From positions 1,527,001-1,591,000 of the forward strand of contig CANJKZ010000108.1 in assembly GCA_947471745.1 (NCBI GenBank): a DNA stretch of 64,000 nt, in the 5' to 3' direction. Positions 39,095-51,900 of this stretch are shown one piece after another. Each line of letters opens with the position of its first letter. The first letter of the stretch is position 1. The notes beneath the pieces were generated by a model. It searched no databases and was not told the DNA's origin. It saw nothing but the letters and a program-made list of their open reading frames with translations. The position numbers and the translations under genes are program-made. Origin of the DNA: Closterium sp. Naga37s-1. Its lineage: Eukaryota; Streptophyta; Zygnematophyceae; Desmidiales; Closteriaceae.

Positions 39095-40680
39095 TATTGC
39101 TAAGACTAAAGGATAATCGAGCTAGTGATATAAAAGGCTGATCCTGTCTCAGTACATGCTACATGCTATCAGCTACCGGTACCTTAGAAAGAAATGATCA
39201 CACAGAATGTTCTCATGTGGGAAGGCGGGAAAGGCGGGAAAAAATACAGATCCAAGGCCCAGGAAGGAAACGCGGAAAATGGGTAGAGGTTAGGGAAGAG
39301 AGGTAGCTAGGAATGGACGAAGTGACCACAAGCGAACGCCCAATGAATGACAAATACCGAGTGAGATGGACTGCTGGTGGAATAAATATGGTTGCCTTGT
39401 TTGGTCGTTTGGTTGTCCTGCCAGACCAAACCGAAACCAAACCCTCGTGATTGTCAGGCAGGAGAAAATGCTTCCGCACTTGCTAGCTCGCTGACAGTTG
39501 CGCTGGAACCATCACGCACGCACCACGCCAGAACACCGCACGAGAGAAGGATTCTTCCGCCTTCCGCCGGACATAGATGGGCGCGGAACAATCGAGGTAG
39601 ATCCGTGCCGCACGAGGGAAGGACGTCAGCTGACGAGTTTTATTCGTTGGATCAAGGCATGGCATGGTGCATGTCATAGAGATCGACGGTGCGTAGCTTC
39701 TGTCATTGGATATATTGGTACTTTTCGCGCCAAGTATATTTTCAAAGGTTATCGACGTGGCAGCAAGGGTCAGGAGTTCAGTTTGGTGGCGTGGTGTCAT
39801 CCAGGGCGCGCGAAAAGATTTGCGAACCGATACAGTTGCGGCGCAGTTGTATAAGGCGCAAATGCGTAACAAACATCCGTATACACTATGATTCACTTAT
39901 TTTCCCCGCCAGCTTGCCTAGCGAAAATATTCATATATGCGTATGTGTTTATCCAAAATAATATCGCAGGACTTTTTTATTTTCTTAAAATGAACCCGTC
40001 AGTCATGTTCTTCTACCTGCTCATAAATATAATGTAGACAAATACTTGTCAGTAATTCTGTCCGCTTTCTCTTTTCCATTTAAAGCAGCAGTATACATTT
40101 GACAGTACTGTTTGAGGATCTACAGTACGCAAGGCGTTTTCGCCAAAACGAAAACAAAATATTGCCGAGAGGGTTGGCGAAAATCTGAAGCGGGGAACCA
40201 GGGTTGGGTTGGGGGGTCACAACAAAATGGGAAAATCTCCCGTCACCAAGCTACGTTGCTACTCTCACACACTTGGCGATTGAATCAGCGACTACTAGTA
40301 ATTTCCGCGATATAACTAGCCATGCTGGGCTTTAGGGTGCTATACCAATAGCGCGACATCTCACATGGATGGCTGGGAGTATCTACACATGTACAGATTA
40401 GGCTACGCCTCGAAAACGACCATCAATCGAGCCCCGCATCTCCCTTTCGGTTTGCCCCGCCGCTTTGCATTCGGACTGCCGCCGCGTAGCATTCGCCGAG
40501 CCCGCAATGTATGCGGCGCGCCCGTCGTAACCTATTTCTTAGGCGCCACGGCTAGTCGCATTCGGCGGGATCGCTGCAATGCAATCGTTGCATTCAAAAT
40601 CGCTAAATTTGGTAAGGCAACTGTCTGCCCACCTTCCTGCCCCGCCGCGTTGCCCTCGGCGGGCTCAACGCGTTCAGGCC
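39095..40680. other. No recognisable gene
   Basis: Upstream flank of the PPR-type gene. Only short open frames without recognisable domains. A TATAAAAG sits at about 39131 on the plus strand, the wrong strand to serve the PPR gene. Confidence 0.5.
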
Positions 40681-40683
40681 GAC

Positions 40684-41282
40684 GAGCTTAGCGCCTCACC
40701 CGCTTAGCGCCTCACCCGCTTAGCGCCTCACCCGCTGCTCGCCTCATCTGCTTAGCGCGTCACCCGCTTAGCGCGTCACTCGCTTAGCGCCCCTCTGTCC
40801 CCTCCTTTCCGCCCCTGCATTCCCTCCTTTCCCCCCCTTGCTTCTCCTCCTTTCCCCCCTTACTTCCCCTCCTTCCCCCCCCCCCCCCGATTCCCCTCCT
40901 TTCCGCCCCTGCTTCCCCTCCTTTCCCCCCCTTGCTTCCCCTCCTTTCCCCCCCTGCGTTCCCTCCTTTCCCCCCTTTGCTTCCCCTCCTTTCCGCCCCT
41001 GCATTCCCTCCTTTTCCCCCCCTTGCTTCCCCTCCTTTTCCCCCCCTTGCTTCCCCTCCTCCCCCCCCCCCCCCCCCTGATTCCCCTCCTTTCCGCCCCT
41101 GCATTCCCTCCTTTCCCCCCCTTGCTTCCCCTCCTTTCCCCCCCTTGCTTCTCCTCCTTTCCCCCTTTGCTTCCCCTCCGTTCCCCCCCTGCATTCCCTC
41201 CTTTTCCCCCCCTTGCTTCCCCTCCTTTCCCCCCCTTGCTTCTCCTCCTTTCCCCCACTGCATCCCTCCTTTCCCCCCTGCT
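40684..41282. repeat. Pyrimidine-rich minisatellite
   Basis: It starts with five or six copies of a CGCTTAGCGCCTCACC-like unit (40684-40790), then about 20 copies of a unit of about 25 bp, CCCCTCCTTTCCCCCCCTTG + CTTCC-like. Nearly all C and T on the plus strand. Long open frames crossing it on either strand are by-products. Confidence 0.92.
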
Positions 41283-41431
41283 AGCACATCGTTCCCGCCT
41301 GACTTGAGGTCAATCCTCCCCACCCTTCCTTCCGATCTCTCCTGCCTTACACGCCATCTCATGTCTCTTCCTTCGTAACACCTTTATGTTCCTCACCATT
41401 TACCCTCTTCGCCTTCGCTTTTCCAGGCCCT

Positions 41432-41511
41432 TCCATCCCATCCCCCCTCTCGTCCCTTTCATCTCCTTGCCAACACACCTGTCAAGACACTGGCGTATGC
41501 GCTGCAAGTGG
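41432..41511 (+). other. Candidate exon of an unidentified gene
   Basis: After a CTTTTCCAG acceptor the frame reads ALPSHPPSRPFHLLANTPVK, then TLAYALQVVQALAGCEA, and meets GTGAGTCAG. The second part is helical and protein-like. It does not join in phase to the candidate at 41753, so at least one boundary is wrong or an exon is missing. Confidence 0.35.
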
Positions 41512-41752
41512 TGCAGGCACTGGCAGGGTGTGAGGCGCGGTGAGTCAGAGCGGTGGTGGTGTTGCCCACTCGAGACCAACTCACACCTACCTCAGCTCAC
41601 TTTCCCAGCCGATGTTTAACCATCAACCTTCCTCTCCCACCATTGCCCCACAGACTAACTTGTCTTTTTGCCCAACACACAATCCCGCCCTCCCCCTCTC
41701 CCTCTCTCGCCCTCCTTGCCCACGACCGTGCCATTCTGCCTACTCCAGCAGG

Positions 41753-41855
41753 TGAAGCACGTGTTTGACACCATGGCGCCAGCTGTCGGCCTCTCAGTGG
41801 ATCCCATCAACGGCCAATCATCATTCGCTGACGAGGCAATCTACCTGAGGGGCCC
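41753..41855 (+). other. Candidate exon of an unidentified gene
   Basis: After CTCCAGCAG the frame gives VKHVFDTMAPAVGLSVDP, then INGQSSFADEAIYLRG, which looks like conserved protein. It runs directly into a 21-bp repeat at 41856. No family recognised and no donor identified. Confidence 0.4.
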
Positions 41856-42127
41856 TTCACATCTCCACTCCCTGCCTTCACATCTCCACTCCCTGCCTTC
41901 ACATCTCCACTCCCTGCCGTCACATCTCCACTCCCTGCCTTCACATTTCCACTCCTGCCTTCACATCTCCACTCCCTGCCTTCACATCTCCACTCCCTGC
42001 CTTCACATCTCCACTCCCTGCCTTCACATCTCCACTCCCTGCCTTCACATCTCCACTCCCTGCCTTCACATCTCCACTCCCTGCCTTCACATCTCCACTC
42101 CCTGCCTTCACATCTCCACTCCCTGCC
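41856..42127. repeat. 21-bp tandem repeat, about 13 copies
   Basis: Unit TTCACATCTCCACTCCCTGC + C, nearly perfect, with one variant copy at about 41940. Because 21 is a multiple of three, each frame stays open. Confidence 0.95.
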
Positions 42128-42839
42128 CTTCCCTTCTCCTGCCCCACCCTTCTCTTCCCGATCCCTTCTCCCTTCCCTTCCCTTGCATGCGCTCCCCTTC
42201 ACCCTCACCCACTTTTCCCTTCTGCCCCCCGGTGCTTGTGCACATGGTTCCCTTGTACGCTTGCTTGTATTCAGGGTCTGTTTTTCCTCTTCCGCCTCAT
42301 AGCACGTCCCCACTGGGTCTTCACACAATCGTTTATGCCTACTCTGCTAATTGGTAGTGCTGAAACAGGGCAGCAGATGCAAACAAGGGCACAGCTTGTA
42401 GTGGATGGTGCTCAGAACTTTTGTGTAGTCTATTGTGCGTTGTACGGTATGAGTAGTGTGTTACTGCTAGAGATATTCGTCACAAAGCCTGCTATGTGCT
42501 ACCACGATTTCAGCAGTGAAGATAATTCATCCAAGATGCATGGACAGTGAAGGTGTCACATCACATACAGGTAGAAAGAAATATGCTCTCGCTAAGTCGA
42601 ATACAGTACTATTGACCTTTCTCTAGCTTATTTGACATGAGATGGTGTGAGGCGAGTTGAAGCATGAAGATCTTCAGAGCAGTTGGTCACTGAAATACAG
42701 GTAGCCGGGGAGGGGGAGTATTTGATTCAACCATAGGCTGTGATGACAGAAGTGAGGAGGGGAAATGATGGGAATCAGGGGGGGAAATGAAGGGAGGCAG
42801 GAGGGAGCAGGGGAGAAGTAAGGAGAAGCAGGCTTAGGA

Positions 42840-43010
42840 AGGGTTTCGGGAGGATGCAGGGAGGGGAGATGGGGATGCAGGTGAGGAGATGGGGATGCAG
42901 GGAGGGGAGATGGGGATGCAGGTGAGGAGAGATGGGGATGCAGGGAGGAGAGATGGGGATGCAGGGAGGAGAGATGGGTATGCAGGGAGGAGAGATGGGG
43001 AAACATGCAG
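42840..43010. repeat. GGGATGCAGGGAGGAGAGAT-type tandem repeat
   Basis: About eight imperfect copies of a purine-rich unit of about 20 bp. Confidence 0.9.
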
Positions 43011-43283
43011 TGGATATGGGGAAGCAGGAAGGGGAGAGGTATATGCAGGGCAGGGAGATGGGGATGCAGGGAGGGAAAGGGAAGAGGGGGGGAAGAGATG
43101 GGGATGCGGGGTGGAGGGGTGAGGATGAAGAGGTCGGACGAAAGGGCAGAAAGAGAGGAACTGAGAGGAAGGGGAGATGGGGAGGCGGGGTAGCGAGATG
43201 GTGAGGCGGGATGTGAAGAACAAAAGGGGGAGAAACAAAAGATGCGCAGAGAGGGTTGGCACTGATGGGGGCAGTCCGGAGGG

Positions 43284-43895
43284 ATGGAGGAGAAGGTAGG
43301 GGGGAGAGAGAAGGGAGGGAAGGGAGAGAAAGGAGGGAAGGGACGGAAAGGGAGGAAAGTGAGGAAAGGGAGGGAAGGGATAGAAGGTAGGGAAGGGAGG
43401 GAAGGGAGAGAATGGAGGGAAAGGAGAGAAGGGAGGGAAGGGAGGGAAGGGAGGGAAGGGAGAGAAGGGGGAAGGGAGGGAAAGGAGGGAAGGGAGAGAA
43501 GGGAGGGAAGGGAGAGAAGGGAGGGAAGGGGCGGAAAGGGAGGGAAGGAGGGAAGGGAGAGAAGGTAGGGAAGGGAGGGAAGGGAGGGAAGGGAGAGAAT
43601 GGAGGGAAAGGAAAGAAGGGAGGGAAGGGAGGGAAGGGAGGGAAGGGAGAGAAGGGGGAAGGGAGGGAAGGGAGGGAAGGGAGAGAAGGGGGAAGGGAGG
43701 GAAGGGAGGGAAGGGAGAGAAGGGAGGGAAGGGAGAGAAGCGAGGGAAGGGACGGAAAGGGAGGGAAGGGAGGGAAGGGAGAGAAGGTAGGGAAGGGAGG
43801 GAAGGGAGGGAAGGGAGAGAATGGAGGGAAAGGAAAGAAGGGAGGGAAGGGAGGGAAGGGAGGGAAGGGAGAGAAGGGAGGGAAGGAAGGTGGGG
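43284..43895. repeat. Purine-only minisatellite
   Basis: About 600 bp almost purely A and G on the plus strand, built of GGGAGGGAAGGGAGAGAAGG-like units with a larger period (compare 43390-43560 with 43560-43760 and 43790-43890). The opposite strand gives a long Pro/Ser/Phe frame that is compositional. Confidence 0.92.
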
Positions 43896-44149
43896 AAACG
43901 AGGGCAAGCAGGGAGGGAAAACGAGGGCGTACATGTGGGGCAGTGAGGGCGTTCAGGGGGGGTTTTTTAGGGCGTGCAGCGGGGATGCGGAAGCACAGCC
44001 GTTGCAAGAGAGTGAGAGAGGGCCGAGGGCCTTATTCGAGTGCAGCTCGCGAAAGGAGGCCGCCGCGAGACGCGGAGAGGCAGCGAGGGGAGGCAGGGAA
44101 GATGCGTATGCTAGATGCGCATGCACGGGAAGGTGAGAGGAGGAAACGC

Positions 44150-44535
44150 GTGGAGGCGAGAGTCGCACGCGCGGGGAGGCGAGAGGAGCAGGCGCGGGGA
44201 GGCGAGAGGAGCAGGCGCGGGGAGGCGAGAGGAGCAGGCGCGGGGAGGCGAGAGGAGCAGGCGCGGGGAGGCGAGAGGAGAACGCGCGGCAAGGCGAGAG
44301 GAGGCCGCGCATGGAAGCGAGAGGAGGCCGCGCGGGGAGGCGAGAGTCGAGCGCGCGGGGAGGCGAGAGGAGAACGCGCGGCAAGGCGAGAGGAGGCCGC
44401 GCATGGAAGCGAGAGGAGGCCGCGCGGGGAGGCGAGAGTCGAGCGCGCGGGGAGGCGTGAGGAGGAAGCGCGGGGGGAAAGCGAGAGGAGAGCGCGGGGA
44501 TGCGAGAGGAGCACGCCCGGGGAGGCGAAAGGAGA
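44150..44535. repeat. GC-rich purine-biased tandem repeat
   Basis: Units of about 20 bp, GCGCGGGGAGGCGAGAGGAG, with a longer block duplicated (about 44280-44355 and 44370-44445). The open frames of 386 and 161 codons across it are compositional. Confidence 0.9.
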
Positions 44536-45525
44536 ATTCGAACCGGGAGGCGATAGGAGCAGGAATGGGTAAGGCGGCGGAATGGGGATTGCGGCGCTAA
44601 TGGCCTCGCGGTGAGGCAGCGAGAGGAGGCGTGGGGCGGCCTTGTCTAAGGTGGCGTGGTCTAAGCGAGTGCGTACGAATGGGCAATTTGTTCGCGGATG
44701 CGCTTGAACAGCGTTACGCGGTTCAATAAATAATTCTGTCCCTAAATCCAGCGGTTAGGTTAGAACGTTGCCCAGTCTACGGAGAATCAGCTACCGAAGT
44801 AGGACCTTGTGGGCTATCCTCTCACTAGTGCAGTTTCAGTTTCCTTTTGCAATTCCTTAGGTTTTGAACTGTGAGTGCGGGGAGCCAGACGTGGGGCGTT
44901 TGGGGACTAGATTCGGTTGTGAAGCGGGGGGTTGGGGTTGTAATCGCGTAACCAGTTTTTCAAGTTCCTAAGGTTTTTGAAACCCCTGCTTGCAAAAGTA
45001 TACTGTTGCTTGTTCCTAAGTATACTGCTTCAACTCCAAACCAGAAGCGAATTTTACAGCGAAGAGGCATTCCGAATCATGATTGTCACCTCAACGTCGC
45101 CCTAACCCTACCGTTGTAAGTGCTGATTGGACCACTTTAAATCGTAGAGAAACGCATCGACCCGCATTCGGACAAAGTGAACAAATCGTTGACAGGGACG
45201 CAGGACACGGAATCCATTATCTCAGTGAACCCTGAGTAAGTCTAATCTGTTTCTACTAAAATACCTCTGGCAGCTCCGCTCCGCGTCAACTCGTTGCATG
45301 CTCCGTCCTAGCAGATTCGCTGTACTTGCAACACAGGCTAAGGAGAATGCAGGCTGCAGTGCGCACCACGGTGTGCAATTATACGGACCAGCATTTAACC
45401 ACCTGCAGTTGACAGCAAATCCTCACTGATAACTCCTGCGGGCAGTTTGTTTATGAGCCGCCTCAAATCACGATCCGGCTTTAACCAGCTGCAGCTGCCG
45501 GCGAACACTAACAACACCTGCACCC
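44536..45525. other. Upstream region of APC4
   Basis: No repeat or recognisable gene. It presumably holds the APC4 promoter and 5' UTR. No convincing TATA box or initiator motif was found. Confidence 0.45.
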
Positions 45526-48500
45526 ATGCCTGCCAGCTTCACTGTCGTTCAGGAGAAGTCTCTTGCCTCGCAGGTCAGTCGCTCGCCTCACAGGACCTAC
45601 TGTCTGCTTGCTCCTTCGTCTGCCGTTCCTCTCAATCTCAGGCGTGTCTAGCAGAGGGGAGCGGCGACAGGGACCTGCTCTCGTGTGCCCTGCAGCGTTA
45701 CCTCGGCGGTTGATGCGCACATCTTGTCACTTTGGCGTCTTCCCTTCCCCTTCAATCGCAGGCGTGTCTAGCGGAGTGGAGTGGCGACAAGGGCCTGCTG
45801 GCCCTCTTGTGTGTCGCATCACCTAGGCATCTGAAAGAGCGCTCTTCTGTCTCCTTGCTTCTCCGTCTGCCCTTACCCTCAACGGCAGGCATGCTTAGCG
45901 GAGTGGAGTGGCGACAAGGACCTGCTGGCCCTCGTGTGTCGTGATCAGCATCTGCTAGTCTTCCGCCTCAACTGGCAGCGCCTCTGGGCCGCCATATCTG
46001 GTACATGAGCTGGGAAACTTGGGGATGGAAGAGAATCAACGACGTCGATGGGGTGGGGAACTCGGAGCTGAAATTGATGAGATTTGAGTTGACTCATGTG
46101 GATTTCGCCTCAACTGGCAGCGCCTCTGGGCCGCCATCTCTGGTACATGACCTGCTTTTTTTTTTTTCTGCCAACTCGGGTAACTTGGGAATGGAATCGA
46201 TAAACCTCGTGAAATTTGATGGAACTGGTTTTTAGGTGGGTGAATTTGGTAGGTCGAAGCATGAATCTTCATGTTGATGCTTCTTCAAGTCTCGTTGCCC
46301 TTGCCCTTGCCCTTGTCCATTCCCTAAACCCCCTTCCGCCTCCTTTCCATTTGAATGCAACCTTTGCCCCACGTACTGTTACTGTGTAACCCTCATTTGC
46401 TGCTCTGCTCTCTTCCGCTCCTCCTTCCCACCAGAGGTGCCTGTGACTGCGCTGACGTGGCGGCCAGATGGGCGGGCCATTCTGACAGGGCATACAGATG
46501 GCAGCATCGTGTACCGCCACGTGGAGGTCAGTCCTTGTGCATGTGCATCGTGTACCGCCATGTTTTCTTTTTCTTTTTTCTCCAAGAGGTTGGAGTGGAT
46601 CGGGTTGTGAGCAGCAATCAGTAGCGATCAAAGGCCTCTGAACGAGGTGGTGTAGTGCAGTACTAGCTCATGTTTTTTTTTTTTTGGCGTGTTATTAAAA
46701 AGGCAAGTATGTAGAAGGTTTGAGTAGTCGCCTGTCTCCCCCCATCCCTGCCTCCCCTCGTCCCTGCCTCCCCCCATCCCTGCCTTCCTCTCTTCCCCCT
46801 TACCCCTGCAGGGCGGAGACATCATTCACCAGGTCTCCTCCTTTCACTCCGCCCCTCTCTCCTCCCTCTCTCCCTCTCCCCAATTCCCCCAACCCCTCTT
46901 TCTTCCCCCTCCCGTTCTTCACCCTTCCCCCTGCAGGGCGGAGACATCATTCACCAGGTCTCCTCCTTCCACTCCGCCCCTCTCTCCGCCCTCTCTTGGT
47001 CCTCCCTGCACCTCTCCCCCTCCTCCACCACTGCTCCTCCCAATGCCAGTCCTGCTCTCACCCCCACTGCCACTAGTACCTCCCCTCCTCTCTCCCCGTC
47101 CTCCCTCCTCACCAAATTCCCCCACCTCTCCCCCTCCTCCTCCTCCTGCTCCGCCGCTCTCCCCCCATCCGCCCCCTCCCCGCCTTTCCCCCACGGCCCC
47201 TACCACGACCTTACTCACATCTACCTTCCCCGGACCCCACCTGCCTCTTCCCTCCCCTCCTCCGCTTCCCTCTCTGGAGCCGCGGCTGCTGACTCAGCTG
47301 CTGACGTGGACGGGTCCCGTTTGCCTGAGGATGAGCGGTGGTGGCTGCACATGCCAGCTGGCAAGGGGAGAGGGGGAGGGGGAGAGGAAGGGGGTGGAGG
47401 GGGAGGAGGAGGGGGGGGGGGAGAGGGAGAGGGAGAGGGAGGGGAGGAGGGGAGGAGTATTCTGTGTGTGTTAGTGAGTGTGGATGTGGTGGGGTGTGTG
47501 GTGGTGAGCGCGTTTGGCATCTTCCCACTTATCAAGCTGGTAGGCCATGACTTGCCCTCACTTGCTGGCTGTAGCCTGTGACTTGTCCCGTGACTTGCAG
47601 TGTTGGCAATTCGACAGATGCATCTGATGAATCTGATGAATCTGATGAATTTGATGAATCTGTCCTGTGACCAATCTGCTGAATGCTATTAGTGCATCCG
47701 ATGTGTGGAAAAACGTTTATGTATGAATATGTGGGCACGGGGGTCACAGGTCATGCACCACACCACACCACACCACACCACACCACACCACACCACACCA
47801 CACCACACCGCACCACACCACACCACACCGCACCACACCGCACTGCAGCACACCGCACTAGGAGCGCACCTCCCCACAGGAGAGGCAGGCGGCCTTCATA
47901 TCGTCTCTCCTCGCTCGCCCGCCTGCCTGCTCCTCTCCCATATCTCGCCTTCCTGCCTCCCTCTTCTCGCCTGCCCGCATTCCCCACCTCGTCCCCTTGC
48001 CTCTCTCCCCTTTCTGGCCTCTCCTCCCTCGCCCGCCTGTCAGGACATCACAAGCCGGGCGCCAGCTTCATGCCCCGCGAGCAACGGGCACAGTGGGCGA
48101 CTTTTGAGGCACCTCAAAAGTTGCCTCTTATCTCCTCTCTCCTCTCTCCTCACTCCTCTCTCTCCTCTCTCCTCTCTCCTCAATCCTCTCTCTCCTCTCT
48201 CCTCTCTCCTCACTCCTCTCTCTCCTCTCTCCTCTCTCCTCACTCCTCTCTCTCCTCTCTCCTCTCTCCTCACTCCTCTCTCTCCTCTCTCCTCTCTCCT
48301 CACTCCTCACTCCTCTCTCTCCTCTCTCCTCTCTCCTCACTCCTCTCTCTCCTCTCTCCTCTCTCCTCACTCCTCTCTCTCCTCTCTCCTCTCTCCTCAC
48401 TCCTCACTCCTCTCTCTCCTCTCTCCTCTCTCCTCACTCCTCTCTCTCCTTCTTCCTCCCTCGCCCGCCTGTCAGGACATCACAAGCCGGGCGCCAGCTT

Positions 48501-48915
48501 CAGGCCCTACAAGCAACGGGCACAGCGGGCGTGCAAGTGGAACCCCTGTGAAGGTGAGCGAGAAGAGACCAGACAGAGTCATAGCAGCTAGCAGCGATCG
48601 AACCCGCTCTTATCGACACGTGAAGATGAGCGAGACGCATGCCACGCTATGTCAAATTGCCCAGGCAGTGAGAGACAAAGGTCGAGTCGAGTACTTTGTG
48701 TCTTGCATTGCGTGCGTTTCTATCTATGCATGCTATTGTTCATTTCCACGCCATCGATTACACGCCAGGCTGGATGAAATCAGGCCTATTTTCACACTTC
48801 CACACACTGTAGGCGCATTAAAAAAAACACCGCAAAGTGCTATTGTATTCCCCCCCCACGTACTCCCAACAGGCGTTGCTGACTCCTGATCCCGCCCACT
48901 TTATTGCCTTCACTG

Positions 48916-48953
<38 letters not shown>

Positions 48954-51900
48954 TGTTGTGGCACCTCAAAATATGTTTTCTTACCCCCCCCATGTGCCCC
49001 CAACAGGCGTTGCTGACTCCTGATTTCGCCCACCTTATCGTCGTCACTGCCAGCAGCAGCAGCAGCAAACTCTTTTCAACCCCCACGTGCCCCCCACGTT
49101 CCCCCCACGTGCCCTTAACCCAACAGGCCGTGCTAACACCTGATTTCGCCCACCTTATCGTCGTCACTGCCAGCAGCAGCAACCGGGATGGGAAGCAAGG
49201 GCGGCAGGGAAAGCAGGAGCAGGACGAAGCTGGCTGTGAGCTCGCACTGTTTGACACGGCCATGATGAGACACAGGTGGGCAGGATGGCGGTGGGTTTGG
49301 TTGGGGATGGCACGTGGTAGGGAAGTGCTGGCAGTGTGTACCCACGAGGCTGGCTGTGAGCTAGCACTGTTTGACACGGCCATGATGAGACACAGGTGGA
49401 ATTACTTTTGAGGTAGTGGAATAAATTGTGAGAAATCTTAAAAGTCGTTCCACTATAATAGGCATTGGAAGCAGGGTGGCTGTGTGTTGGCAGCAGCTTG
49501 TGAGAATTCTCAAACGTGACTCAGATGAGAGACAGGTGGGTGGGTGTGCTGTGCGTACGAGGACTGCAGGTGGACGGGAGGTGCTTGCAGTATTATCCCC
49601 ATCCCTGACTTTCCTTTCCATATTCTCCCACTCTCCTCTTTGCAGCCTCTGGGAGGTGCTGGCAGTGGCGACCCACGGGGCGGCGCTCACAGGGCTCATG
49701 GAGTCCGTGTCAGCCACTGCTGCCGCCATGCACGGCCAATGGGAGGCCGTCAGCTGTCAGTGGCGGGAGAAGGTGCAGGGGCTGCAGCGACTGCTGGAGG
49801 AGAACGGTGAGCTGGCGGCAGGTGATTGGTGGGCTGGCGAGAGGTGATTGGTGGGGGCTGGTGACTGCCCTACCCTCTTGCCCTTTTACGACCTGCGAGT
49901 TGAGAGTTTTTCCACCACTCAATACCATGCCCTTGCAATGCCCCTGCCTGCTCCGAGCTCCGATCATGTCTCAGACCCTCGCTCAGAGCTCCTGCACATG
50001 GTGGCAACAGGGGCTGCTGGGTCGAGTTGTGCCACCACTCAAAAGTGTGCCCTTGCAATGCCCCTGCCTGCCCCGTGCTCTGATCATGTCTCAGACTGCC
50101 CCTCGGACCCTCGATCAGAGCTCCTGTACATGCTGGCGACAGGGGCTGCCAGCACGGATTTGAACAGCTTCTTCACAGATACTCTCGCAGGCGAAGCGGT
50201 AAGGGCTACCTGTGAGACGTCTCAGCATTGAGTCCTAGCCTAATTTTGAAGTGTCAGCCCTGTACATGCTGGCAACAAGAGCTCTCAAGGGCTGGCTGGC
50301 TGTGAGATGACTGCTGCTGATGATGCAGAAGTTACCGGTGCCTGCAAAGTGCACAACGCTCATCCTGCAATGCACCTGTGGCTTTGCTCCACTGGTGTCG
50401 TTGTTGCCACCCTTCAGTCCCGCCCCCCGTATTCCCCCCGCGCTGGCAGGGAGTGAAGCGCCGGGCGCGGACGATAGAGACGGCAGGGAATGCACTGTAT
50501 GCTCTGCTCACGCTGACCACCAGTGAAAAAATTACCTCCCTTTCCGCCCCCCCTTCTTCAGCCCCACGTATTCAACCCCCCACCGGCAGGGAATGAAGCG
50601 GCTGGGGCGGACATTATAGACGGCAGGGAACGCGCTGCATGCTCTGCTCACGCTGCACCACTAGTGATGATATTGCCACCCTTCACCCCTCCTCCTCCCC
50701 CTCCCTGTTCCTTCTTGTCCCTCCCCAGGGAGTGAAGAGATTAGTGCACACGGTACAGACGGCAGGGAATGCACTGCATGCGCTGCTCACGCTGCACCTC
50801 ATGCCCGCTCTGGAAGAAACTCTCCTCCCTGCACTCCTTATTCCCCTCCACTGGCAGGAAGTGAAGCGGCTGGTGCGGACATTATAGACGGCAGGGAATG
50901 CGCTGCACAGTCTGCTCGCGCTACACCTCATGCCCGCTCTCGAGGAAACTCTCCTCCGCCTCTCCTCCTTGCACTCTCTATTCCCCTTCGCACTCTTACC
51001 CACCCCCAGGAAGTGAAGCGGCTGGTGCGGACATTATAGACGGCAGGGAATGCGCTGCACAGTCTGCTCGCGCTACACCTCATGCCCGCTCTCGAGGAAA
51101 CTCTCCTCCGCCTCTCCTCCTTGCACTCTCTATTCCCCTTCGCACTCTTACCCACCCCCAGGAAGTGAAGCGGCTGGTGCGGACATTATAGACGGCAGGG
51201 AATGCGCTGAACAGTCTGCTCGCGCTACACCTCATGCCCGCTCTCGAGGAAACTCTCCTCCGCCTCTCCTCCTTGCACTCTCTATTCCCCTTCGCACTCT
51301 TACCCACCCCCAGGGAGTGAAGCGGCTGGCGCGGACATTATAGACGGCAGGGAATGCGCTGCACAGTCTGCTCGCGCTACACCTCATGCCCGCTCTGGAA
51401 GAAACTCTCTTCCGCCTCTCGTCCCTGCACTCTCTATTCCCCTTCGCACTCTTACCCACCCCCAGGGAGTGAAGCGGCTGGCGCGGACATTATAGACGGC
51501 AGGGAATGCGCTGCACAGTCTGCTCGCGCTACACCTCATGCCTGCTCTCGAGGAAACTCTCCTCCGCCTCTCCTCCTTGCACTCTCTATTCCCCTTCGCA
51601 CTCTTACCCACCCCCAGGGAGTGAAGCGGCTGGCGCGGACGATTGAAACAGCAGGGAACGCGCTGCACGCGCTGCTCACGCTGCACCTCATGCCCGCTCT
51701 GGAAGAAACTCTCTTCCGCCTCTCGTCCCTGCACTCTCTCGCTGCTACAACTGCTGCTGCTGCTACAGCTGCCAGTGCTACAACTGCCACTGCTCGTTCT
51801 CCAGGGGCAGTCAGCCCGTTTGAAGCCCTGGGACTTACACACTGCGTGGGCGATGGTGGCAGTGGTGCAAGTGGTGCTGGTGTGGGTGCTGGTATCGGTA

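Noticed and set aside
39131..39138. TATAAAAG as the PPR gene promoter
   Set aside because: It reads on the plus strand, whereas the PPR-type gene is transcribed from the minus strand.
42775..44572. Long Pro/Ser/Phe (minus) and Gly/Lys/Arg/Glu (plus) frames
   Set aside because: Both cover purine-only and GC-rich minisatellites with no domain or splice context.
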